Shown piece after piece: positions 1 to 5,125 of a DNA stretch of 5,340 bases; the first letter of the stretch is position 1, and every line of letters begins with the position of its first letter. The notes beneath the pieces were generated by a model, which was given only the letters and a program-made list of their open reading frames with translations, made no database searches and was not told the origin of the DNA. The DNA is taken from contig CP070800.1 of assembly GCA_020343555.1 (NCBI GenBank), forward strand, positions 409,183-414,522. The letters are read 5' to 3'. The stretch comes from Dehalococcoidales bacterium (GTDB lineage Bacteria; Chloroflexota; Dehalococcoidia; Dehalococcoidales; UBA2162). Position numbers and translations under genes: made by a program.

Positions 1-365
1 CCTATCTCTTTGAGGACAACGTTGAACTCTGATTTTTCTTCTTTTTCCTCTTCCGGTTCCGATGGTTGAGGTCCCGGTCCAATGGGTCCCGTTACCGGAA
101 CTGCAGCGGTTACGCCGAATTCTTCTTCGAGGGCTTTGACCAGTTCTGCCAGTTCAAGGACAGTCATATTCTTGATCTGATCGATAATACTGCCACTTGA
201 AGCAGCTTTCTTCGTTGCCTTCTTAGCAGGAGCTTTTTCTGCTTTCGGTTTTTCTTCGGCTGGCGGCGCTTCTTCGGCTGCCGGTGCTTCTTCGACTGCT
301 GCTTGTTCTGCTTCTACAGGGGCTTCTTCAGTATTTTCCTGAGTCTTGGTTTCTTCGTCTGCCAT
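1..365 (-). CDS. rplL: 50S ribosomal protein L7/L12, 5' part, with a long N-terminal extension
   Basis: L7/L12 is the dimeric stalk protein that binds the C-terminal helix of L10 and recruits translation GTPases. The first 121 codons are in the window and the gene runs off the left edge. The stalk dimerisation domain is clear at about residues 58-88 ([20 protein letters not shown], then EEFGVTAA). A Gly/Pro- and then Glu/Lys-rich hinge follows (about 89-112), and the C-terminal GTPase-binding domain begins at [10 protein letters not shown]. Usual L7/L12 proteins have only about ten residues before the MTVLEL motif; here 66 precede the Met of that motif. The extra part is Ala/Glu/Pro-rich (11-46, hexapeptide periodicity) and then Lys-rich (41-53). 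The start is ATG at 363-365, one base after the rplJ stop, with a strong GGAGG at 375-379. No other start gives a full dimerisation domain, so I take the extension as real. Identity is sure; the role of the extension is unknown. Confidence 0.95.
   Translation of the reverse strand, partial: MADEETKTQENTEEAPVEAEQAAVEEAPAAEEAPPAEEKPKAEKAPAKKATKKAASSGSIIDQIKNMTVLELAELVKALEEEFGVTAAVPVTGPIGPGPQPSEPEEEKEEKSEFNVVLKEI
228..299 (-). repeat. Degenerate 18-bp tandem repeat coding a hexapeptide in the L7/L12 extension
   Basis: Residues 23-46 of the rplL product read as four six-residue units: [18 protein letters not shown] and KAEKAP. The DNA shows the same 18-bp period, with a shared core GCCGAAGAA followed by GCx/AAA and CCG. 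The phase can be followed upstream, because residues 11-16 (NTEEAP) and 17-22 (VEAEQA) sit in register, giving about six units in all. The unit is acidic and proline-containing, so it is expected to be disordered. Confidence 0.75.
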
Positions 366-366
366 G

Positions 367-891
367 TTATTCTTCCTCCAGTTGTTGAATTTGGGCCTGT
401 AATACTCCAAGTAATCCCCTTATGGGGCTGGACAGGCAATTGACAAGTCCTGATATAGGGCTGTTCATTCCACCCAGCATCTTGGCTATTAGCTCTTCCC
501 GGGTTGGTAACGTGGATAGAGAGGTAACCTGCTGGGGGGTAAGAACGGTATCTCCTGTGAATCCGCCTTTAATATCGATATTAATCCTGGATTCACGCAT
601 GAAGGCCGCAAGAGCCTTGGCTGGAGCTGTGATATCATCGTAACCGTACGCGATCGCTATCGGACCTACCAGCGACTCTACCAGGTCTTCTTTGCCTGTT
701 TTTGTTGCGGCGAACCGGGCAAGGGTGTTTTTAACTACTTTATAGTCACCGCCGGATTCCTGAACCTTTCTTCTTACGGCGGTTAACTGAGTAGTACCAA
801 GTCCCCTGTAATCGGTTAGGATACCGATGGTACACTTATTGAATTCTTCTTCGATACCATCGATAATCTCCGCCTTTTTTTCTTTGGACAT
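367..891 (-). CDS. rplJ: 50S ribosomal protein L10
   Basis: L10 forms the base of the ribosomal stalk: its N-terminal domain binds 23S rRNA with L11, and its C-terminal helix carries the L7/L12 dimers. At 174 residues it has normal bacterial length. Visible family motifs are DYRGL at 27-31, KVVKNTL at 51-57, the [12 protein letters not shown] strand/turn at about 75-86, and [15 protein letters not shown] at about 109-123. The C-terminal part (about 130-174, with [25 protein letters not shown]) is the amphipathic helical L12-binding region. The ATG at 889-891 follows an AGGAGA at 898-903 with six bases between. rplL follows after one base, the usual L10-L12 coupling. Upstream lies its own leader with an L10-binding structure and terminator, so autoregulation by the L10-L12 complex is likely (inference from the family). 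Confidence 0.97.
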   Translation of the reverse strand: MSKEKKAEIIDGIEEEFNKCTIGILTDYRGLGTTQLTAVRRKVQESGGDYKVVKNTLARFAATKTGKEDLVESLVGPIAIAYGYDDITAPAKALAAFMRESRINIDIKGGFTGDTVLTPQQVTSLSTLPTREELIAKMLGGMNSPISGLVNCLSSPIRGLLGVLQAQIQQLEEE

Positions 892-1082
892 AATCGGTCT
901 CCTAACTTCCTCTGGGATAACTCAATAAAAAAGTCCTTGTGTCGACCGCACAAGGACCATCACTGCACTACGCTGTTTCAAGTAACCGGTTGGCTGCGTA
1001 GTTCTAAGCTTTGTGTTATCCTCGGCAGGTACTATATTAAGTCTGTTACGACACCCGCTGTCTTGGGATATCTTATTCAATT
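892..1082 (-). promoter_or_regulatory. Ribosomal protein L10 leader (rplJL autoregulatory mRNA leader)
   Basis: The 220-nt space before rplJ holds a structured leader. Its core (1020-1062) contains GACAGCGGGTG, then a CTTAATAT stretch, then CCTGCCGAGG, which are the hallmark pieces of the bacterial L10 leader family. GCGGGT (1053-1058) pairs with ACCTGC (1025-1030), including one G-U pair. Above it, GTC (1050-1052) pairs with GAC (1041-1043) to close a GTAACA loop. A second stem pairs 996-1002 with 967-973 (7 bp, ACTACGC/GCGTAGT). The terminator at 927-957 closes the element. In the family, L10-L12 binds the core and represses its own operon; in some Gram-positive bacteria this works by transcription attenuation. 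The 5' end is placed from the -10 box and is approximate. Confidence 0.85.
927..957 (-). terminator. Intrinsic terminator/attenuator in the rplJ leader
   Basis: A perfect 9-bp stem is seen: GTCCTTGTG (949-957 on the complement) pairs with CACAAGGAC (933-941) around a 7-base loop. It is followed at once by six Ts in the transcribed strand (927-932). It lies 35 bases before the rplJ ATG and downstream of the L10-binding core. That position suits an attenuator whose use depends on L10-L12 binding, rather than an operon end. Confidence 0.9.
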
Positions 1083-1088
1083 GTTATT

Positions 1089-1117
1089 ATTATACCATAA
1101 AACGCGGTAAGTTAAAC
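1089..1117 (-). promoter_or_regulatory. Extended -10 promoter for the L10 leader and rplJL
   Basis: The complement reads TGGTATAAT at 1089-1097: a perfect TATAAT box (1089-1094) with a TGn extension directly before it. The -35 region is poor (TTTAAC at 1111-1116 with a 16-base spacer), as is common for extended -10 promoters. The predicted transcription start is near 1082, just before the L10 leader core. The -35 region overlaps the last codons and stop of the DUF35 gene. Confidence 0.75.
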
Positions 1118-1522
1118 CTGCTGGAATTCGTAGGCAATTTTATCTTCGCCTGATTTTACAGGAACAACTTTTATCGCCATTCCGGGATTGATGTCGTTTT
1201 CAGTAACAGCTTTACTTATCCTGCCGAACACTCTCAATCCGTCGAAATCAGCTATTGCCAATGTGTAAGGTGCTTCATCTTCGAATCCTGAAGGGCCATA
1301 GTGAACAGTAGTATAAGTTACCAGTTTGCCGGTACCGGTTATCTCGAACCATTCTACTTCGCTGTCAATGCAGCCTGGACAATCCATCTTCGGTGGGAAA
1401 TACGCCGTACCGCACTTTTTACACCTGGTGGTCATCACTTTACCCTGTTCCAGGTAGTTTATGAATTCTTCTGTCTTTGCCTCGGTTGTAAAACTGACTG
1501 TCCCAAAGTTTTCAAAACCCAT
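1112..1522 (-). CDS. DUF35 zinc-ribbon/OB-fold protein, partner of the adjacent thiolase
   Basis: This 136-residue protein has the two-part DUF35 architecture. A short N-terminal helix (about 14-28, EAKTEEFINYLEQGK) is followed by a rubredoxin-like zinc ribbon with C34xxC37 and C48xxC51. Between the cysteine pairs lies the typical GTAYFPPKMDCPGC segment. An OB-fold follows (about 55-136, with WFEITGTGKLVTYTTVHYGP and later DGLRVFGRI). Such proteins bind thiolase-family enzymes and, in the archaeal thiolase/HMG-CoA synthase complex, form a shared CoA-binding scaffold. Here the gene starts four bases after the thiolase stop, and its AGGAGA (1530-1535) lies across the last thiolase codon and stop, so translation is probably coupled. 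A CoA-scaffold or chain-length role with the thiolase is inferred from this pairing; the substrate cannot be told. The protein has no ribosomal-protein features. Confidence 0.92.
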   Translation of the reverse strand: MGFENFGTVSFTTEAKTEEFINYLEQGKVMTTRCKKCGTAYFPPKMDCPGCIDSEVEWFEITGTGKLVTYTTVHYGPSGFEDEAPYTLAIADFDGLRVFGRISKAVTENDINPGMAIKVVPVKSGEDKIAYEFQQV

Positions 1523-1526
1523 ATCA

Positions 1527-2678
1527 CTATCTCCTGAGAATTATCACGTTACCGTACTGGCCGACTCCGCCAATGTTGTGTACCAGTCCGATCTCTGCGT
1601 CCTTTACCTGGGCTTCAGTGGCTTCACCCCTGAGCTGGCGGACGATAGTTCTTACCTGTGAACCGCCGGTTGCACCGATTGGATGTCCTTTTGAAAGCAG
1701 ACCACCGTCTACGTTAACCGGTATCTGACCGTCGGCATAGGTCTGGTTTTCTTCTATTAACCGGACACCTTTTCCGGGTTCGGCAAAACCAAGGTCCTCG
1801 TAGGCGAGAAGCTCGGAGATGGTAAAACAATCGTGGACTTCTGCGACATCGATATCCTGGGAAGTAACTCCTGCCATTTCGTAGGCCTGTTTGGCGGCAT
1901 CCTGTGCACAGGCAAGTCCGGTAATTGATTTTCTGCCGGACATTGTCATGGTATCGGTAGCAGCTCCCATGCCGGCAACCCAGATAGGAGTTTCACAGAC
2001 ACTCTTTGCCACATCGGCACTTGCCAGGATTATACATGAAGAACCATCAGCATTGGCGCAGGCATCATACAGTTTCAGTGGTGATGTGATAGGTGCTGAT
2101 TCCATAATATCTTGCAGGGTGAGTTCTTTCCGGTAAGTTGCCTTGGGATTTTTTGCCCCGTAACTGGCATTCTTAACCCTTATTTTGGCGAGTTGTTCTT
2201 CAGTAGTACCATATGTTGCCATGTGGGCACGGGCAAACAGGGCATATCCTCCCGGCATTGTGATACCAAAGGGGGATTCCCACATGATGTCGGCACCTCT
2301 GCCCATTCTTTCGGCGGCTTCACGAGAAGTCAATTCAGACATCTTCTGGAAACCGATAACTGCCACCACTTTATGGAGACCTGATTTTATCAATGACCAG
2401 GCTACTCTCAATCCGGTGGTACTGGAAGAGCAAACGGTTTCAACGTAAAATGCGGGTTTAGGAGTAAGTTCCAGGTACTCTGAAATGAGTCCGGAAGGGC
2501 TTCGCTGTTTGTCATATTCAGGAGCCGAGCATGTGATGGAAGCGTCGATATCTTTGTTTTCAATATCAATTCCTTCCAAAGCTTCTTTATAAGCATCGAA
2601 ACAGAGTTCTCTAATATTCACCCCGCACTTACGGGCGAACACACTTTGACCAACCCCTATGATTGCGACATCATCCAT
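1527..2678 (-). CDS. SCP2-type thiolase / acetyl-CoA acetyltransferase-like enzyme
   Basis: This complete 383-residue protein belongs to the thiolase superfamily, in the SCP2-thiolase/archaeal-thiolase branch. It opens with VAIIGVGQSVF, typical of the branch. The nucleophilic Cys is C83 in VETVCSSSTTG. Other signatures are HDCF at 282-285, the GGLLSKGHPIGATG loop with H332, and HNIGG at 367-371, which replaces the CxG motif of classical biosynthetic thiolases. All expected catalytic positions are present, so it should be active, cleaving or forming a beta-ketoacyl-CoA. This contrasts with steroid aldolases of the same fold that have lost the Cys. The ATG at 2676-2678 has AGGAG eight bases upstream. 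The gene lies between rplA and the rplJ leader and is tightly paired with a DUF35 gene. No flanking transposase or repeat explains this position. Substrate and pathway are not readable from sequence; acetoacetyl-CoA, branched or aromatic acyl-CoA are all possible. Confidence 0.93.
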   Translation of the reverse strand: MDDVAIIGVGQSVFARKCGVNIRELCFDAYKEALEGIDIENKDIDASITCSAPEYDKQRSPSGLISEYLELTPKPAFYVETVCSSSTTGLRVAWSLIKSGLHKVVAVIGFQKMSELTSREAAERMGRGADIMWESPFGITMPGGYALFARAHMATYGTTEEQLAKIRVKNASYGAKNPKATYRKELTLQDIMESAPITSPLKLYDACANADGSSCIILASADVAKSVCETPIWVAGMGAATDTMTMSGRKSITGLACAQDAAKQAYEMAGVTSQDIDVAEVHDCFTISELLAYEDLGFAEPGKGVRLIEENQTYADGQIPVNVDGGLLSKGHPIGATGGSQVRTIVRQLRGEATEAQVKDAEIGLVHNIGGVGQYGNVIILRR

Positions 2679-2771
2679 AAAAACAACTCCTATGATAAAT
2701 CTCGATAAAGTGCAAACGGCTTTGATCGCCGGTTGTTTACGGGTTGTATAACCTTTGAACAGAAATGATTA

Positions 2772-3485
2772 TTAACTTGCTGTAAGGGCAAGCGTAGGTC
2801 TCAAGTCAAGCTTGATGCCAGGTCCGCTGGATGTGGATATGGATGCTGTTTTGATATATTGTCCCTTAGCTCCACTCGGTTTCGCTTTCACTATCGAGTC
2901 GATAATCGCCGTAAGGTTTTCGAGAAGTTTATTTTCGTCGAAACTTATCTTACCGAGGGGAAGGTGGATAATTGCGGTACGGTCGAGTTTGAACTCTACT
3001 CTACCTTTCCGTGCATCTGAAACAGCTCTCTCTATGTCGTTCGGTGGCACTACGGTTCCCGATTTCGGGTTAGGCATCAGCCCCTTCCTCCCGAGCACTT
3101 TACCGAGTTTACCAACCTTTCCCATCATATCCTGGGTGGCTATTGCAGTTTCAAAATCAACCCAGCCTTCTTCGATTTTCTTTATAATATCATCGCTTCC
3201 CACATAATCCGCTCCGGATTCTTCAGCAATCTTGGCAGCTTCACCTTGAGCGAAAACGAGGACACGAACCTCTTTACCCAGTCCGTATGGCAGCAGGGTT
3301 ACACCGCGTACCTGCTGGGTAGCATTACGCGGATCAAGGCCCATCTTAAGGTGGAGTTCTAAAGTCTCATCATATCCCACGTAGGACATCTGTTTGGCCA
3401 GCGAGATGGCTTCTTCAGGAGAGTATTGCTTTGTCCTGTCCAGTAGCTTTAATGCTTCCTGGTATTTCTTGCCGTGTTTAGTCAT
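2772..3485 (-). CDS. rplA: 50S ribosomal protein L1
   Basis: L1 forms the mobile L1 stalk on 23S rRNA at the E site and helps release deacylated tRNA; in many bacteria it also represses its own rplKA message. The 237-residue length is normal. The N-terminal helix ([20 protein letters not shown]) and the [28 protein letters not shown] segment (about 45-71) are typical. The family signature is complete at about 126-150 ([15 protein letters not shown], then [10 protein letters not shown]), and the C-terminal part has the usual [16 protein letters not shown] strand. The ATG at 3483-3485 comes one base after the rplK stop, with GAGGTGG inside the end of rplK as a plausible ribosome site, so the two are translationally coupled. 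I see no distinct terminator behind it; the next gene is the thiolase, 93 bases on. Confidence 0.98.
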   Translation of the reverse strand: MTKHGKKYQEALKLLDRTKQYSPEEAISLAKQMSYVGYDETLELHLKMGLDPRNATQQVRGVTLLPYGLGKEVRVLVFAQGEAAKIAEESGADYVGSDDIIKKIEEGWVDFETAIATQDMMGKVGKLGKVLGRKGLMPNPKSGTVVPPNDIERAVSDARKGRVEFKLDRTAIIHLPLGKISFDENKLLENLTAIIDSIVKAKPSGAKGQYIKTASISTSSGPGIKLDLRPTLALTAS

Positions 3486-3486
3486 T

Positions 3487-3912
3487 TTACGATTCCACCT
3501 CGATTCCCATACTTCTGGCGGTTCCTGCTATTATCTGCTCAGCGCCTTCTATGCTGGTAGAATTCAGGTCTTTAGCTTTAACCTCGGCTATTTCACGGAG
3601 TTGCTTTCGTGTTAACACACCTGCCTTTGAACGCCCCGCGTCACTCGAACCTTTCTCGAGGTCCATGGCTTTTTTAATCAAGTCCGCTGCTGGTGGCATT
3701 TTGGTTATGAACGTGAACGACCTGTCTTCAAATACGGTAATCTCGGCCGGAATGATAGAACCTGCCTGTGACGAAGTGCGATCATTGTATTCCTTGCAGA
3801 ATTGCATGATGTTAACCCCATGCTGACCGAGAGCTGATCCTACCGGTGGCGCCGGGTTGGCTTTCCCTGCCGGGATCTGTAGTTTTATAATTGCTTGAAC
3901 CTTTTTTGCCAC
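3487..3912 (-). CDS. rplK: 50S ribosomal protein L11 (GTG start)
   Basis: L11 binds the GTPase-associated region of 23S rRNA at the stalk base, beside L10. With the GTG start the product is 141 residues, matching the family (about 140-142). It begins [18 protein letters not shown], like the usual MAKKV start. The Pro-rich turn [25 protein letters not shown] (about 19-43) and the C-terminal rRNA-binding domain (about 75-141, with [22 protein letters not shown] and [10 protein letters not shown]) are intact. The frame stays open upstream to an ATG at 3963. That longer version would add 17 non-homologous residues and overlap nusG by 14 bases. It is rejected because the GTG at 3910-3912 has an ideal AGGAGAG at 3917-3923. 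rplA follows after one base. Confidence 0.97.
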   Translation of the reverse strand: MAKKVQAIIKLQIPAGKANPAPPVGSALGQHGVNIMQFCKEYNDRTSSQAGSIIPAEITVFEDRSFTFITKMPPAADLIKKAMDLEKGSSDAGRSKAGVLTRKQLREIAEVKAKDLNSTSIEGAEQIIAGTARSMGIEVES

Positions 3913-3916
3913 TTTT

Positions 3917-3923
3917 CTCTCCT
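3917..3923 (-). promoter_or_regulatory. Shine-Dalgarno that fixes the rplK GTG start
   Basis: AGGAGAG on the complement lies four bases before the GTG at 3910-3912 (six bases from its AGGAG core). It supports the GTG over the upstream in-frame ATG at 3961-3963, which lies inside nusG. Confidence 0.85.
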
Positions 3924-3949
3924 GGCTATATAAAAATATTGACTTATGT

Positions 3950-4486
3950 TTATAATTTTTCAACCTGTAGAAAGTCGAGTTCTACAGGCGTCTCGCGACC
4001 AAATAACGAAAGAAGTACCTTTACTTTCCCTTTATCTGCCGCTATTTCATCAACAATTCCAACAAAATCAGTAAAGGGACCATCCGTTACCCTGACACTC
4101 TGGCCCTGCTTGAAGCCAACCTTTACTTTGGGAGTCTCGGTATCCATCTGTTTCAGAATCTGATTTACTTCATCTTCTTTAAGCGGAACCGGTTTATTTC
4201 CGCTGCCGACAAATCCGGTTACTCCCGGGGTGTTCAGTACTGTATTCAGGCTCTGGTCACTTAATTGCATCTGGACAAGGACATAACCGGGGAGTATCTT
4301 TTTCGCTACAGTACGTTTCTGTCCTGCCCTGACTTCAACCTCTTCCTCAGTAGGGACAACGACCTGGGTGATTTCCTCCCCGGAGTCGATCAGTTTGATA
4401 CGTTGCTCCAGGTTCTTTTTCACCCGGTCTTCATGTCCGGAATAGGTATGAATGACAAACCATTTGTTTTCTTCTTTACTTACCAT
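3950..4486 (-). CDS. nusG: Transcription termination/antitermination factor NusG
   Basis: NusG binds RNA polymerase through its N-terminal NGN domain and uses its C-terminal KOW domain to contact Rho or ribosomal protein S10, linking transcription with translation. The 178 residues match the family. NGN runs about 8-110: [23 protein letters not shown], the [15 protein letters not shown] strand, the [12 protein letters not shown] hallmark at about 62-73, and [18 protein letters not shown] at about 85-102. KOW runs about 125-176 ([24 protein letters not shown], then [24 protein letters not shown]). The ATG at 4484-4486 has only a weak ribosome site (GGTG about 11 bases upstream), but the N-terminus aligns with the family. 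The gene sits between secE and rplK as in most bacteria. An unusual 13-nt direct repeat lies in the spacer before it. Confidence 0.98.
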   Translation of the reverse strand: MVSKEENKWFVIHTYSGHEDRVKKNLEQRIKLIDSGEEITQVVVPTEEEVEVRAGQKRTVAKKILPGYVLVQMQLSDQSLNTVLNTPGVTGFVGSGNKPVPLKEDEVNQILKQMDTETPKVKVGFKQGQSVRVTDGPFTDFVGIVDEIAADKGKVKVLLSLFGRETPVELDFLQVEKL

Positions 4487-4491
4487 TTATG

Positions 4492-4557
4492 TGTTCACCG
4501 GGATTAATATTCCTGACCAGAAATCATCTGATACGATAATGCTTTGTTGACCGGGAT
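4492..4557. repeat. Near-perfect 13-nt direct repeat pair in the secE-nusG spacer
   Basis: TGTTCACCGGGAT at 4492-4504 and TGTTGACCGGGAT at 4545-4557 (plus strand) differ at one position and lie in the same orientation 53 bases apart. One copy sits just upstream of the nusG start, at its presumed ribosome site; the other lies just after the secE stop. Flanking bases are partly shared (both continue into AT-rich TAAT). Function is unknown; protein or RNA binding sites or a small duplication are possible. Confidence 0.6.
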
Positions 4558-4568
4558 AATTCTCTTAA

Positions 4569-4805
4569 CTATCCACCGCCGATAAATACTTCGTTAACAA
4601 GCTGGGTGAACCCGAAATCAAGTACGCCCAGCAACAAAGCCATAGCGACAGTTACAAGCAGCACCAGACCCGTCAGGTATATAAGTTCACGCCTGGAAAG
4701 CCATGTGACTTTTTTCATCTCAGCGATGATGTCACTGACAATATTTGTTTTGACTTTGGGACTGGTGCTTTTCTTTTTTACGGCGGTACTACTTCGTTGT
4801 TTCAT
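4569..4805 (-). CDS. secE: Preprotein translocase subunit SecE
   Basis: SecE is the small clamp subunit that stabilises SecY in the inner-membrane protein translocation channel. This is the short, single-span form, 78 residues. A basic, Ser/Lys-rich N-terminus (1-20) leads into the conserved amphipathic helix about 22-37 (IVSDIIAEMKKVTW). One transmembrane helix follows at about 41-64 (LIYLTGLVLLVTVAMALLLGVLDF), and the short tail ends in three Gly. The usual VTWPSR motif reads VTWLSR here, a Pro-to-Leu change at a normally conserved site; I recall similar variants in some phyla, so I do not regard it as damage. The ATG at 4803-4805 has no strong Shine-Dalgarno. The gene lies 53 bases after rpmG and 82 bases before nusG, the standard neighbourhood. 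Confidence 0.95.
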   Translation of the reverse strand: MKQRSSTAVKKKSTSPKVKTNIVSDIIAEMKKVTWLSRRELIYLTGLVLLVTVAMALLLGVLDFGFTQLVNEVFIGGG

Positions 4806-4858
4806 TTCAATGGATAATTTCCCAGAAAAATCAGCTATACGAAGGAATTCTGAAAAAC

Positions 4859-5029
4859 CTACCTAACCTCCCTGTGAAGCTGGTGAGTACGACACCGGGG
4901 ACAATACTTGTTCAGTTCCATCCTCTGAGTATCATTCCTTCGGTTCTTTGTGGATGAATATGTTCTTTCCTTACATTCGGTGCAGGCAAGATTGATTATT
5001 ATCCTGGCTTCTGTTTTCTTCTTTGCCAT
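4859..5029 (-). CDS. rpmG: 50S ribosomal protein L33, zinc-binding (four-cysteine) form
   Basis: L33 is a small large-subunit protein near the E site. The 56-residue product begins MAKKKTEARIIINLACTEC and carries the usual YSSTKNRRNDTQRMELNKYCP core. Cysteines C16xxC19 and C43xxC46 form the zinc ribbon, so this is the zinc-dependent form. Bacteria often also carry a cysteine-free version that replaces it under zinc starvation; this window says nothing about a second copy. The ATG at 5027-5029 follows a GAGAAG ribosome site. The stop is TAG at 4859-4861. Position between tuf and secE is the classic one, although no tRNA-Trp gene accompanies it here. A hairpin lies in the leader just upstream. 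Confidence 0.96.
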   Translation of the reverse strand: MAKKKTEARIIINLACTECKERTYSSTKNRRNDTQRMELNKYCPRCRTHQLHREVR

Positions 5030-5043
5030 CTCTTCTCAAAGGA

Positions 5044-5078
5044 CTGCTGAAACAGCCCGTTACAGGCCATTTCAGCAA
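5044..5078 (-). other. Hairpin in the tuf-rpmG spacer, just upstream of the rpmG ribosome site
   Basis: On the transcribed strand TTGCTGAAA (5070-5078) pairs with TTTCAGCAG (5044-5052): eight Watson-Crick pairs plus one terminal wobble. An inner stem GCCT/GGGC with a five-base GTAAC loop lies inside it. No T-run follows in either direction, so this is not a standard intrinsic terminator. It ends about 15 bases before the rpmG start. A processing site, RNA-stability element or weak attenuator are the options; none can be chosen from sequence. Confidence 0.6.
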
Positions 5079-5125
5079 GTCGTTGTCTTCTCCCCGTATA
5101 CAATAATTTAACGATTTCGAATGAT

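Noticed and set aside
922..960. Small leader ORF (ATG at 958-960, 12 codons) over the terminator.
   Set aside because: No ribosome site, no regulatory codon run, and the sequence is fully explained by the terminator stem.
2715..2734. Possible terminator in the rplA-thiolase spacer (AACCGGC / GCCGTTT with a bulge).
   Set aside because: Only four contiguous GC pairs plus two AT pairs across a bulge, and the following T-tract is broken; too weak to call.
2679..2771. Promoter for the thiolase gene in the 93-base spacer.
   Set aside because: TTGCAC and TATCAT are present but only 12 bases apart, and no other -35/-10 pair has a usable spacing; read-through from rplKA is simpler.
2812..3207. Plus-strand open frame of 131 codons opposite rplA, and the other plus-strand frames in the window.
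   Set aside because: They lie antisense to well-identified genes, have no family resemblance or ribosome sites, and are shadows of the codon use of the real genes.
3913..3963. Longer rplK reading frame starting at ATG 3961-3963 (17 extra residues).
   Set aside because: The extra residues do not resemble L11, the frame would overlap nusG, and a GTG with an ideal AGGAGAG gives the exact family N-terminus.
4704..4709. Pro-to-Leu change in the SecE VTWPSR motif as evidence of a damaged gene.
   Set aside because: The rest of SecE is intact and the substitution is conservative in a membrane-proximal helix; I recall similar variants in other phyla.
5030..5125. tRNA gene (for example tRNA-Trp) in the tuf-rpmG spacer.
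   Set aside because: No cloverleaf, no T-loop GGTTCRA motif and no suitable anticodon arm; only a single hairpin is present.
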